From NCBI GenBank assembly GCA_027922465.2, contig BQMF02000270.1:186001-250000 (forward strand): a DNA stretch of 64,000 nucleotides. Direction: 5' to 3'. The position numbers were made by a program, and so were the translations under genes. Below are positions 23,798 through 35,456 of the stretch, piece by piece; the stretch's first letter is position 1, and the number at the start of each line of letters is the position of its first letter. Under the pieces are notes generated by a model. That model saw nothing but the letters and a program-made list of their open reading frames with translations, was not told the DNA's origin and did not search any database. Source of the DNA: Turritopsis dohrnii. Taxonomy: Eukaryota > Cnidaria > Hydrozoa > Anthoathecata > Oceaniidae.

Positions 23798-24507
23798 ATT
23801 CTAGTTACGTCATCGGCAATATCAGCCGGAACTTCATACGTCGCTAGAAAAAGCTTTGCATCATCATAATGAAGATCAGCTTCAAAGAAATTCTTTGGCA
23901 AACCATTTTAAGCATTTTGTTAGTCTAACTAAGATGTTAGTCCAAACGAAAATAATGACGAAAATAAACGAAAAAAAACGAAAATAATGGAAAAAGAATC
24001 ATCACTGTAGGAAGGAAATATTCTGGCAAGAAATCGTTATCATGGTCATGTTTTCGTAACATTAGCCAATTAAAAACGAGAGAGACAGTGAGACTGCGTG
24101 CATCAATAAGAGATTGAAAATCGTTTTCTTGCCTCCATGGAGCCGATATTTATTTTTGTTTTTCGCCACTCTGTTTGTATGTTTTCATTCTTATAAAAAC
24201 AGCAAAAATTTTGTTTAGAATGAAAAGTGCTGACGGAATACCTAGAGCTCAAGATGTTACGTCAACAAAACGATGAGTATAAAAACACTGAAAAATGGAA
24301 GACAATATTTCAAGTTCCCTTACATGAATTATTATGTTATATTTGTTGCGGTTTGTACATGCTTAGTGAAACCTACAAAACTAGTAAACAGAAAATGTTC
24401 TGAAATATGAGAAGCACATGATCGACAAATGAAATCAGATAGCGAGACGTGAAGCGATCGAAATATTTTCTACTCAAGATTCAACAGCGACTTTTTCTTG
24501 TTTAGAA

Positions 24508-27500
24508 ATGGAAAAGCTACTAATGTTATTGGTGATAACAGCACTGTACTTGTTAATGATTGGTGGACACATAACAATGCATGTTGGGAATACCCACCAA
24601 TCGCAACCATTCGAAGTAACAGCTATAGATGACGTCGTTAGAGATAATCTAGATGAAAAAATTCAACGACTTGAAAAAGAAGGTAAGTCAAATTTAATAT
24701 TGGGTCGCCATTTTAGTTTTTCTGGGAGCATTTCTGTATCTTTATTCTTAGGGAAATAATAATAGATTCTGGAAAATGAAAAGCTATCATTTGGGATGAC
24801 TTAAAAGAATGGGTTAGGGTTGGGGTTAGGGTTAGCGTTAGGTCCCAAAGATATTAGGGAAATTTTAAATTAGGGGAAACAACATACGGTATAACCGTGA
24901 ATTATCGTTCCCAAAGTTCTGTTTTAAAAACCATTTTAATGGCTTGCCATTGAACATAGCTTTGTTTCTATGTACATAAGTAAAAATCGCCGATCGTTTC
25001 CCAGTGGAATGATTAAAAACAATTCATTGATTTGAAACGGAGACGAAATCAGATTCCTACAGATTTACCAGGGTGATATGGGGTTGCCATGGTTTTCAGA
25101 CAACTAAACAACCCTATGTTTTTTTGAGGAATGGCAATTAAAACATATGATGTGAGATCTGTTGATTTAAGTTAGTGCTCCCATCGCTGTCGACACGTAG
25201 AAGAGTTGATACTTGAACTGTCCGGAGATGATTTTAGTATTCATAATAAGTAAGATTTCACCAAAATAGCCTGTTTTCAGAACTTCCATATTCCTCCACT
25301 GTTTTGTTTGTCACCAGGCTGAACATGTAATCCGATGATGATGTTTACCTGCGACTATCAGTATAAACAAATCGATGATGATGTTTACCTGCGACTATCA
25401 GTATAAACAAATCGTCCAAATTTAAATTCCTATCAGTTCATGCTGTCCATGATGTTGTTGCTATAACAACGTAGTCATGTGGTCGTTTTGTTTGCTTTTT
25501 GATCATATTTTTCGCCTCTAACCAAATTTTGGTGCCGCACCAAAACTCGACCACGACCAAGTGAAAAAAACATGTGACGTCATCAGTGATCTTCACATAT
25601 TTTGCCTTGCATTTATGAAATATTTCATGATCTCTCAACATGGAGATACCTTCGTTAACTCACACAACCTGGATTCTCAATGTACTTTAGCTTTACTCTT
25701 TTCATAAGGGAAAGCATACCTGTGCATAAATTTTCTTTTTTATGGCTCTTCTGCTCCAGCATAACTAGTTTCACATTTACTACTAAGCTTATGAAAACTA
25801 TCCAGTGAAAAACAGAAGAAAAAACAAAACAACAGTTGGATCCGATTGACCATGGATTGACCAATAACAATTTGTGTATTATACCTATAGTGAGCATTTT
25901 GCTAAAGAACGTGCACCAGATCTCCGTCAAAAAAACAAACAATCAGGGTCTGGCGAATAGGTTGATTGGAGACCTATGGAAGAATGGCATCGTACCTTAC
26001 ACATTCCACCGCAGTATAGGTATGTCCACCACAGTACCTTACACATTTCACCGCAGTATAGGTATGTCCACCACAGTATAGGTATGTTTAAATTACAAGA
26101 GGTCCATGGAATCAAGGATATCTTTTAACTCTGTCAGCAAAGAAAGGAAATGCTCACTTTTTATACTGTTGAACGATTTTATTGATGGGAATTCTGTTTT
26201 ATAGTGAGCTCGGAAAGAGGGAGAGAACTCATCAAAGCAGCCATGTTTGAATGGGAAAGCAAGACTTGCATTCGATTTATTGAGAGAACTGACGAAAAGG
26301 ATTATGTGGAATTTGTGTTGTATCACGGGTAATTTTTCAATCGCTTATCAATTAACTTACGCAATGCTAAATAACTGCAGCGTGAAAAACAAATGTAATG
26401 GTTAGGCGAAAAAAAGCTGAGCGGTGAAGATTCATAAAATATCTTTGTAATCTGATTTGAGATACGTTTATCTTGTTACTATAAATACCTTATCAATACA
26501 TTTCCTTTTAATTCTTCTTCCAACTTAGAATCGCATTACTTTTCACATGACACCTATAAATTATTTTTCGAAGAAATAAGATCATATGTCAAGAGAAACC
26601 CAAGTTTATTTGCCTCCACATTATTATCTCATCATTATCACTTTTTGACACTACTTTAGGTGCAACGCAGATGTCGGACGTCGTGGAGGCCGTCAAGTCG
26701 TTTCTCTCGGCAACGGCTGTTTCTATAAAGACGTTGTGACGCATGAGATAGGTCATCTGATAGGTTTCTACGACGAACAGACTCGCTTCGATCGCGACGA
26801 GTATGTCACTATATATACTGACAACATTCTGAAGGGTGAGATTTTTCGTTATTTCCATATCGGTATCAAGATAATTTTCCCTAAAAATTCAAATCATGTC
26901 GAGGACTATCAAAACATATGTTGACATTTGACTCTAGTTGATGTTCTGGAATAAAACTTTTTAATGACTAACAAATAACTTTAATGAGAGCAAACCTTGG
27001 CTTCATTAAGGAAGAACTTTCATGTATGACGTCACTTTGATCTTTCAAACATTCCAACAACTCTTCTAGATTACGAAAGAGCGTTCCACAAAATCGGAAG
27101 CTATCGACCCAACGATGTGCAGTACGATTATCACTCGATCATGCATTACAAGATGAACGCATTCTCCAAAAATGGACAACCAACAATCATACCTAAAGAC
27201 AAAAATGTTGTCTCGTTAGGGAATGATCGGCTGAGCCCGTTAGACATCAAAGAAACGAATCAAATATATGAATGCTATACAAAGAGTTAGTTTTTAACTG
27301 TTAATTAATGAATGGTAACTGGAAGATGTTCTGTTCTCTGCGAGGGAGATCACAAACTTCTCTCTGCGAGGGAGATCACAAAGCTTTTGAAGGCCCAAAT
27401 CTCATTTCCTCTTAAACGATTTGAAACGCTGTTATATCATCTTCTTAAGGACGTGTTGAAACTCTCACGTGGTTATGTTTCAGCTCGTTTGGTTTTCTTT

Positions 27501-29941
27501 CCACTTTTCACACTTTGAAACGTTGTTGCTTTGATTAGATGTGAACCAGGGTTGGTCAACTTGGTCCAAGTGGACGAACTGCGACAAGTTTTGTGGTGGA
27601 GGTACCCAGGCACGTCAAAGAGTTTGCTGGAGTCATAGCAACGGTGTAACACAATGCGATGGTGGTGGTGTTGAGAGAAGAGTGTGTAACATGCAAGCCT
27701 GCGCAGGTGAGTCACATACTTACTAAGGATTCCAAACTTGATGATTACGATAATCCTGGTGTTTGCACATCAAGTGTAAGTTGTTTTTCTGTTTACGTAA
27801 ATTCATGATGGTGTCAGATATCTATGACGTCATTACATCTTGTTTTGAAAGTATGTCTGGCTTCTATTCTTAGCCTGGCCGGAATTTCCGTGGGATTTCA
27901 GTTTCCGTCATAGAAGGGAAAATCATGATCGCCAATCAGAATGCGTACTTATTTATGAGAGGGCAGATTTTCAAGAGTGGAACAGCTATTCCTTTTGCAA
28001 TCGAGGTATCGGCACAAATCTTTCATTACAGTTATTAAAAGCAATATATGGAAACCCCCTTCTTTCGAATTGCTGTAGAACAATATCACATGCCAACATT
28101 GGTTTTAGGAGGATTACTTTAAGTAATTGAATATGTTGTCTAGGTTACCGAAACATACAAATGCGTTGGTCTGATCAAGGTCCTATCGCTGGCCAAAAAT
28201 GTGTTCGAATATTTGAGCCAAGAGAAAGACAAAGCAACGGTTGGCATGACAACTATCTTTGTTTTTCATCGTCGGCACCGTACAATTTTACGTAAGTACA
28301 CATGATTTCACTTTTATGGGAAATTTTTATTTGATTTCTTTGCGAGAAATATTTCTATTTAGTTGGTCATACGAAGGTAAAAAAGAAGGACTAGCTTGCA
28401 TACAGTGGTATGCTAAAGAAGGTCGCGATGGTTGGGATAACAACTTTCTGTGTGCTGAAGGACATGAATCCACCATGAATGAACCAGCTATAGATGGTGG
28501 ATGGTCAGCTTGGTCAAATTGGACCTTGTGTAACAAAGAATGTGGTGGTGGTAAACAACGCCGCTTGCGTGTGTGTAATTCCCCTAAACCACAGTTTGGT
28601 GGAAGGTCGTGTCCTGGAGCAGTGTATGAAGATAGAGATTGCAATAAACAGATCTGTCGTAAGTGGAAAATTCTGACGTCACCGTAACATCCTTTCCACA
28701 AACTATCCCGAATCATAACATTCGCATACTTTTCTCTAGAAAAATGTGGTGGTATTCTGAATGGTTCAAAAGGAGAATTTCATTCCCTTAACTATCCACA
28801 AAATTATCCAGATAACACAAATTGTACTTGGTTGATTGTTGGTAACACAGCAAAGAAGATTAAGTTGACAATCACAAGTTTTGATTTTGAAAGTAAGTGG
28901 AATATAGTGGAGGAAAACAACTACAAACGTTAACAAATATTAATTAAATATTAGGGATATATTGTTACATCTTGTCAAACGTTTGTTATTTCTAACTTAT
29001 GCAAGGACGTTATGCGTCGCTGTTCCAAACTAAAATAGGAGGCTTTCAAGCAAACATTTCAAATGTTATAAGACAAGCACATTTGGCAAATTTGTTTATG
29101 CACGTTTCTTTCTAATGAAACTTCAAAATTCATTTCTTAGAAACTTTCGGTGCGTGCATATTCGATTATCTCCTGGTCAGAGACGGAAGCTTCACCGGAT
29201 CTGAACTGGGAAAGTTTTGCGGAAATGAATTACCACAACCAATTCTCTCTCATAAAAATTCTTTGTATATAAATATGGTAACAGATGGGGAAGATAATCG
29301 AGCCGGATTCAGAGCTTCATGGGAACTGCAAGAAGCAGAACCAGAAGGTAACTTGTAATAGAACTTTATTCGTTTGAAAATTTAGAATCTCCATTCAGTG
29401 TGACCACGCTAAGGTCTATTGTCTAGTCGGCTATGATTCTTTAAATGATATGCAGTATCTGAGTGACAGCTGTCAATCATTTGAAGGTTGTGGAGGGATC
29501 ATCAAAGCAAGAAAAGGAAAACTCAGCAGTCCTAATTTCCCCAAACCATATCCGGCCGAAATAACGTGCGTTTGGAAAATTGAAGTACCAAAAGACTACT
29601 ACATACGAATGGTGTTTGCACGGTTTGATCTGGAAAAACATTCTAATTGCAAGTATGGTTCAGTCGAGGTGAAAGATGGATGGGATCGTACTTCACCGCG
29701 ATTGGGAAGATATTGTGGCCTGAACCCAGTTAAAGGTAAGGACGTACTTTCGTTACTTCGTTTCTTTATCAAGAGAGACAAAGGAGTATACTGTTACATA
29801 TATTATGATGATATCAAATCCTTCTTTCTAGGAAGCATCAAGACGATAAGCAACAAAGCTTCCATTAAGTTTATATCCGATCATTCGACAGAACGAACTG
29901 GCTTCAAATTGTTTTGGAGGGCTTATAAGAAATACTCATAA
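24508..29941 (+). CDS. astacin-like protein with TSP1 and CUB domains, Asp at third zinc position (astacin gene 3)
   Basis: Thirteen exons: 24508-24682, 25891-26019, 26205-26328, 26660-26835, 27070-27285, 27539-27706, 27874-28005, 28144-28291, 28363-28658, 28740-28892, 29141-29347, 29487-29735, 29832-29941 (760 aa). Every exon phase matches gene 1. Order: signal peptide (MEKLLMLLVITALYLLM), short propeptide, astacin, TSP1, three Cys repeats, TSP1, CUB, CUB. The zinc motif is HEIGHLIGFYDEQTRFDRDEY, with Asp (26772-26774) in place of the third His; the Met-turn is SIMHYKM. The protein ends at a TAA only a few codons before the position homologous to the gene 1 exon-13 donor, so the lectin domain is absent. 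The 3' end of exon 2 is duplicated (25992-26075). Exons 8-13 are nearly identical to gene 1. TTTAG just before the ATG suggests a 5' UTR splice or trans-splice acceptor. Confidence 0.9.
24812..24842. repeat. short telomere-like TTAGGG tract in intron 1 of astacin gene 3
   Basis: About five degenerate copies of GGGTTA follow one another (GGGTTAGGGTTGGGGTTAGG). A similar tract lies at 54260-54283. Confidence 0.7.
25333..25412. repeat. 40-bp perfect direct duplication in intron 1 of astacin gene 3
   Basis: Two identical 40-bp copies, each containing TTTACCTGCGACTATCAG, lie head to tail. Perfect identity indicates a recent event. Confidence 0.92.
25992..26075 (+). repeat. 42-bp duplication across the exon 2 donor of astacin gene 3
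   Basis: Two copies of 42 bp (one mismatch) each contain the exon end coding VPYTFHRSI, the donor TATAG/GTATGT and the next bases of the intron. A partial third copy with another GTATG follows at 26076. Because 42 is a multiple of 3, using the second donor adds 14 residues in frame. Confidence 0.93.
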
Positions 29942-30472
29942 AGAACTAGAAGAACAAAGGAGGAGGTATATATAGTTCTCCATTGTAGAGATTTTTGGAA
30001 TCAAACCAAAGGAAGATAACGGTCACTTTAAATGCCGTGATTTATTTAATCCGATTTGTTATTTTCAACGAATCGGTAAGCTGGAAAATGGAAAATTTTA
30101 TGGCGGGTAAAAAATAGAAATGATAAATTGTTCTAATCGAGACCAGAAGATCAAGATGATTATAGAATGTTGTTATGTTGTTATGGGTGTTCTTGGTTTG
30201 TCTCTGCTGGAGGAGGATCCGTGTATCACTACACCAAATTTCATAAGTTTTAACTGCTAGATAAAGCTATTAGAGTAATTTTTGAAAAAATGAACCTACT
30301 AAAACATACCGAACTTGACCAAGTGTAATTTGGTCAGCGACGTCATCAATCTTTTAAATAATAGGCCGTCAAAAATATTCCTGCAATTTTAGAAAAGTTT
30401 TCAAAATTTTAAACATTTATCTAATATTCTCATTATTTCGTTTTAGCCTAATTCAAGGATCGTTTATGCACC

Positions 30473-30793
30473 GTGAAAGTCACCAAGCTAAAGATTTCAT
30501 CAAAGCTACATTACCAGAAAAACCACTTTCGTGAGCTTCGGTACTCGCCATATCAAGATTGTACATTAAGTATAAAAGAAATTTCCGAACAAGCAACGAA
30601 AATTCTCGTTAAAAAATCGCACGGACAAAAAACTGAACAAGAACAAAACAATAAAAAACGAAAAACGAAGAAGATTCGATATATCGTGTTCTGCATCGTT
30701 TTAATTTTGATATATCATGTTTTATATGGTTTTGATTATATTATTTATTCGATAATTTCGCCAGACAGACAGATCAAAGGTCATTTACATTGA
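30473..30793 (+). CDS. candidate terminal exon of a small membrane protein
   Basis: A frame of 106 codons has coding-like codon use. It encodes a soluble start, a strongly basic stretch (KKRKTKKIR) and then one hydrophobic segment of about 20 residues (YIVFCIVLILIYHVLYGF) near the C-terminus. The first codon is GTG, so there must be an upstream exon if it is real; acceptor-like AG sites lie at about 30446 and 30457. Its stop overlaps the 3' end of the minus-strand gene by 13 bp. It follows astacin gene 3 by 500 bp but cannot be joined to it because gene 3 ends in a stop. Family unknown. Confidence 0.3.
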   Translation: MKVTKLKISSKLHYQKNHFRELRYSPYQDCTLSIKEISEQATKILVKKSHGQKTEQEQNNKKRKTKKIRYIVFCIVLILIYHVLYGFDYIIYSIISPDRQIKGHLH

Positions 30794-31739
30794 AATAGCA
30801 TCGAGTTTTTATTTTCTGTCATGTACTTTAGCTTCAGTAAATTAACGCTGGAGTTCTCGCCATAATTAAGTTTAACGGGGTGAATAAAATGCAGATCTTC
30901 GGAATATGTGGACCATACATAGCTACTATTCGTAACAGGTTGACTTCCAACTCTGCCCGGAAGATAAACTCCGTGCAATGCTTGAAAGTTCGCCTCAGTG
31001 TCAATCATACGCAACATGGTAGGAATTGCAATTTCGAGAAACACCTGGTATTTATAGAAAACTTTCGATATTTCGATAAATTCAAAAGCATATTTTTGTG
31101 GTATATAAAAAATGTCTGCTCTACCACGAAAACACTCCAGTTCCGCCATCTTGGAATTTTCAAGCAGATAGCGTCGATAGAGAGAAGTCGGACTTTGCTG
31201 TTTCCATGACGACAGCATTGCTTGTATTTTACGAAAAATGCTGTCTGTTGTATTCCTGGGTGTACCATCAAGCAATTCTTGCAACGCCTTGTAACAGTTA
31301 CGCCTTCCCCATCCACTAGACCACCAGTACCAGCGCGTGGGACGTTGGAATTTTCCAATATTGATTGGTTTCTTGGGACCCTCCCAGATCTTTGTTCTGT
31401 CAAAATTGACAATGTTCCAATAATTCAACAACACGTCATCCATCATCAACAAAACTCCAGAAAATCGAACAGAAGTATTTTTTAGAACTCGTTCGAAACA
31501 TTTATAACTAAAATATCCTTTGTGGATATCAGTGGTGTGTATATGATGGTCTTTGCTTGAATTCGATCCGCAAAATACCATGTTTGGGAAAGCTCCACCG
31601 TAGAGGTCTTTTAACAAAGGTATATGAGTATAATGTGGATGGTTGAAAATAATGATCAACAAAAGATCTCGAAAGCGATTTTTTAAACAAAGTCCATCAG
31701 ATGAAGATGGTCGTGCATTTTGTTGAAGAAGGGTGAGAT
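30781..31739 (-). CDS. glycosyltransferase-like protein, 3' exon (5' part not found)
   Basis: A single open exon of 319 codons begins after an acceptor (TGTTTATTTAG) at 31740 and ends with TGA at 30781-30783. Near its start is a hydrophobic strand-like motif (LLLIIIFNHPHY), then LYGGAFPNMVFCG, HKGYFSYKCF and LLMMDDVLLNYWN; the acidic DD pair in a hydrophobic context recalls the DxD metal site of Golgi glycosyltransferases. I recall this pattern from uncharacterised animal and protist proteins, but cannot name a characterised member. Four NxS/T sites fit a lumenal location. There is no in-frame ATG at the start, so a short 5' exon, probably with the membrane anchor, is missing from my model. 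Function is inferred, not shown. Confidence 0.6.
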
Positions 31740-33228
31740 CTAAATAAACAACATTGAAAACTTTTATCAGCTCGTCCCAAGCATGACGTTAAAGAAACAC
31801 TAAATGTCAGTTCAAGAACGTTTGACCGTGGATCGAAAATTCAGTTTCAAACGATACAACACTGTGTGATTGGTGGTTTCAAACGATGGAACACTGTGAT
31901 TGGTGGATCCTATGATACCATATAATAAGAACGTAAATCGTGAAACATGCAACGTCAGCAAAACCTGAAGAAAGTAAATATTTGTTTCAAGGAATTCCTG
32001 AGAAAAAAACACATGAAATGTAATCGTAACAAGTTCCTTGCAGACAGAGATTATATGCTGAGCAGTTCTAGGAGACGAAACTATTATGGGTTTATGAGAA
32101 ACCTTTTAGAGTGTCGTCTCCTCCTGTAAAGAAAGTCCAAATTTAACAACGGCTACGAACCTCTAGATACCATTATGAAAGAAAACTAGCAAATCTCCAG
32201 TAGTGGTCTTTACGAAATGAATAAATAAATTCATTTATAATAAACCAAGGAAAAAGGAAAACATGTCACCTTGGTAACGTACCAACATCAATATGCAAAT
32301 GATTAACCAAACCAGTGCTAACCTCACTAAATCTTTCTCAAGTTTCAACATCACGTTGAAAACATCATTTTCTGCATGATTTGTTGAAAACGTCAAATGC
32401 TACGCTTCACTTAACACACAAAATGCAGACCAGAAGAGGTTTTTGAAAGAGTGGATTTTCTGCCTAATATTGTCGATGGATAATTAGTTGTTAGCAGATT
32501 ATACTGCATTTTCTACTTGTTATAAAATGCAGACTGAAATATTTCGGAAGATACAGACATGAATCTTTAGGACACAACGACAGTCCTGGTTAATGTCTGA
32601 TGTTTTCAACCAGATGCAATAATTCGATAGTCATGGATAACAGGCAAACGTAGACGATCGAGAAAAAGTGGGTCACAAAAACCGATCACAAAAAATGTGC
32701 ACGTACAGCATCAACACAGAGATAAGACTTCAGCGCCTGTGCACGTTTCAAAAACACAATATCTCGCAATACATTTATTTAACTTCAAAAGTCGTACAAG
32801 AAGAACCAATCAGATTTCAGCATCTCTTTAAAATGATGTAATCTTTAAAATGATGTAATCTTTCAATCATCTCAGAAGCCATCACCACCAAGTTAATTTT
32901 TTATATGCTTCACCGGAGGAAAGATATTTGCTAAATCACTGGACGGAGTTATGTTGCTATTGCTTATAAAATGGATCTCTTATGCTGAACAGATGAGAAA
33001 AGTAACTTCAACCTGCGCCCGGGTTGTAGATCATGATGATGAGCCATGATATAGGTTTTTCATGGCGCCTTTGATTACCCCCCTTCTTTATTCAAAGTGC
33101 AGCTATATATATCATCAAAACAGGTAATTGATATTCCATGTATATCTAAACCAAGTTAAGCATCAAACCACAACGTATAGGAACCATATGCAAATATCCT
33201 CAACCATTTTGTTAGAATATAATCTCCA
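31740..33228. other. no supported gene; possible promoter and 5' exon of the glycosyltransferase-like gene
   Basis: The missing 5' exon of the minus-strand gene should lie here, but I found no convincing one. A plus-strand ATG frame of 60 codons (31947-32129) is basic and unremarkable. Confidence 0.5.
33087..33092 (-). terminator. polyadenylation signal of the glutaredoxin gene
   Basis: AATAAA on the minus strand lies about 140 bp past the stop codon at 33229. Confidence 0.6.
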
Positions 33229-34315
33229 TCAGCCAGCTCTAGTGCAAGGCTTGGAACACATCCGAATTTTCTCAAATAACGAGCCTGTTTGCTTTAATGT
33301 CAACATCTCTGTATATCCTCCGATAAATTCTCCATTGATAAAAATCTGCGGAACCTACAAAAAGAACAGAAGAACATGGTACACCTTGCCATCTCAGCGA
33401 TGCAATGGAACAGATATCAAAATGAATGACTGGTGTTACAAATAGAAAACTGTCAGAAAAACTAATAAGGACGAATCAGATCAAACCTTTCTGGATGGAT
33501 AAAACAAGGAGTGTGGGTAGAAATGCAGGTATCTGATTATAATTGGTTATTCACATTGTTACAACGTTTTTAATTTGTATACAGGATTTCATTTTAAACC
33601 AAAAAATTGGTGAAATAGATTATTAAAAATTTCAATAACGGAAAACTTTAAGTACATTGAGCATACTAAATAATTTGTTTTTGCAAAAACGAGTACAGGA
33701 TGACACAACAGGCGTAATAAGACCATCGTAAGAAACTCATACAACAAAAACAAAAATCGTCCTAGTCTTGTCTAATAGGAAACAGGCTGTTGTTACATCA
33801 GCATGAAAATATTGAAATAACTAAAAATTGTTAACATTTCTCAAATGTGCATGTAGTGGACATGCAAGAACACGAGCAATATGTTAAAGGTTCATTAACA
33901 ATGAAAATTCTTTTCTAGGAGATTGTGCTTTTGATAAAATAACTGTTAAGTGTTCAAACCTGATGCAAATTTGAACTGTCAGCAACTTTGACAAAAATCT
34001 AGTTACTATACCCCTTAGTTCTGTTATTCCCATAACAATTCCATAATCATGCAGATAAAAATAAAAATATGCATAGTATCATTTTTCACTTACACTTGTT
34101 ATTCTTGTTTTATGAATTAACTCCTCTACGACTCGACCTCCTTCAGTTTGACTCAGCAAGTTCAACTCGACCACATTATAATCCATCTGCATCTCATTGA
34201 GTAAGTGTTTAGCCTTGGTGCAGTAACTGCATACAGTCGTTGAATACATCACAATGCAATGGCTCTTCACATGCTCGTCGATAAGAGGTATTGATCTGTT
34301 AAAACTGTTACCCAT
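33229..34315 (-). CDS. GLRX2: glutaredoxin-2-type dithiol glutaredoxin
   Basis: Two exons: 34094-34315 (74 codons) and 33229-33354 (41 codons plus stop), joined in phase 0 at a GTAAGT donor and a TAG acceptor, giving 115 aa. Residues 29-32 are the active site CSYC, as in vertebrate GRX2, where Ser replaces the Pro of CPYC and permits glutathione-bound iron-sulphur cluster binding. The second exon supplies the cis-proline motif (VPQIFINGEFIGG) and the glutathione-binding GG. The enzyme reduces protein-glutathione mixed disulphides. No mitochondrial presequence is visible in this isoform; it begins MGNSFNRS. Two extra cysteines occur in a C-terminal CSKPC. The start ATG is the only one in frame. 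Confidence 0.93.
33645..33681. mobile_element. possible solitary pogo-type terminal end
   Basis: CGGAAAACTTTAAGTACATT followed by GAGCATA resembles the right end of the pogo element at 62668-62694 at most positions. No matching left end was found. It lies in the intron of the glutaredoxin gene. Confidence 0.35.
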
Positions 34316-35456
34316 ATCTTTCTAAATCATAAGTTAATATATAGTTTTTCTTAACTAACATGTCATTTATCAGTATGTTTAGGTGACAGGTTCAAACATT
34401 AGACATTAGACTTGTGAAATGTGTCTACGTTAGGATGGGTAAGGTCCAGGCTTAGCCTCATTTGTTCAAATAGCAATGTAATGTTTGAATCTTATCGCCT
34501 AAAAATTCTCTTTATATGAATGTCTGCATCAGAATATTCCCTTACATATCGGAGGCTGATTACGTCTTCAGATCAAACTTTGATGTAGAATTCAAAGGTC
34601 AAAGTTCAAGTAGTTAAAAAAAAAATATAGAGATTAACAATAAGCTGTTAGATCAGGGAATGCTCTGATGAATCAGGGAATGCTCTGATGAATACTTCAA
34701 AAATGACATTGTACAAACAAGATGGTAGTCAGTATATCAATGTGAGACTTTGCTTGACAGATTAGTGCAGTTCATATTAGTATAGATTATTATTTGATTA
34801 ATGTTGGGCTATGCTTCAAAAGAACTTCTCTCCAGGTCCAACATGATAAATCTATTCACATACAATTTTTCCAATGAGGGAAAAAACCGAAGGAAAACAT
34901 TGGACCCAAGCAAGTGTGAAAATCATTGACAGAAAACAGACTGGCATGAACAACTAATGTTATGAAAATTATTTTTATTCAACCAATCAAATTGCTCTAT
35001 TTTTATCATAATAATCTAATAGCGTTATAAAACTTTATTATATACAAATATGAAACTAACAATAAACGTTGATATAATTTTACTATAACTAGGTTTCTGG
35101 GTGAGCCAGAAAACCTTTCGAAAGATGTATATGGTATAATTCTCAGGACTGTGTAAAGTAAACAACATCAATATTATATATAAACTGTATAGCATCAACC
35201 TTGTGATTGTTTTAACTTAATCTTGAAACTGTGACTGTTTCGTAAATTCATCTTTGTTACAATCAAACTGTTCCTCATTTCTTTGTTCTGAAATAAAACT
35301 TGTTCTTTTAAAAAAATTTCACTATTTTGCATTGTTTATTTATAACATGTTTAAAATGTCTTTGCTCCACAGGTGACAAACGAAAGTAGATAGTGGAAAT
35401 TAGATAACTGAATTCACATTTTGTTTACGTTTTCAAGATGCGGGATGCCTTAACTA
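34316..35456. other. intergenic region upstream of glutaredoxin
   Basis: It contains the glutaredoxin promoter and probably the 3' UTR end of the Rab exchange factor; a minus-strand AATAAA lies at 35336-35341. A short direct repeat (AATCAGGGAATGCTCTGATG twice) occurs around 34652-34692. Nothing else is recognised. Confidence 0.55.

Larger units (their letters stand above)
21250..24507. other. intergenic region between astacin genes 2 and 3
   Basis: It holds the 3' UTR of gene 2, a telomere-like AACCCTAACCCTAAC at about 21442-21456, two MITE-like elements (22274-22721 and 23565-23797) and a short 12-bp repeat near 23304-23341. I found no TSP1, CUB or lectin exon relics that would extend gene 2. 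Confidence 0.6.

Noticed and set aside
31222..31485. Plus-strand frames within 30880-31485
   Set aside because: Antisense shadows of the glycosyltransferase-like exon.
31947..32129. 60-codon ATG frame, basic
   Set aside because: Short, no homology or splice support, common by chance in AT-rich DNA.
33128..33445. 105-codon plus-strand frame with several cysteines
   Set aside because: It is antisense to exon 2 of glutaredoxin, which supplies the missing VP and GG motifs in phase.
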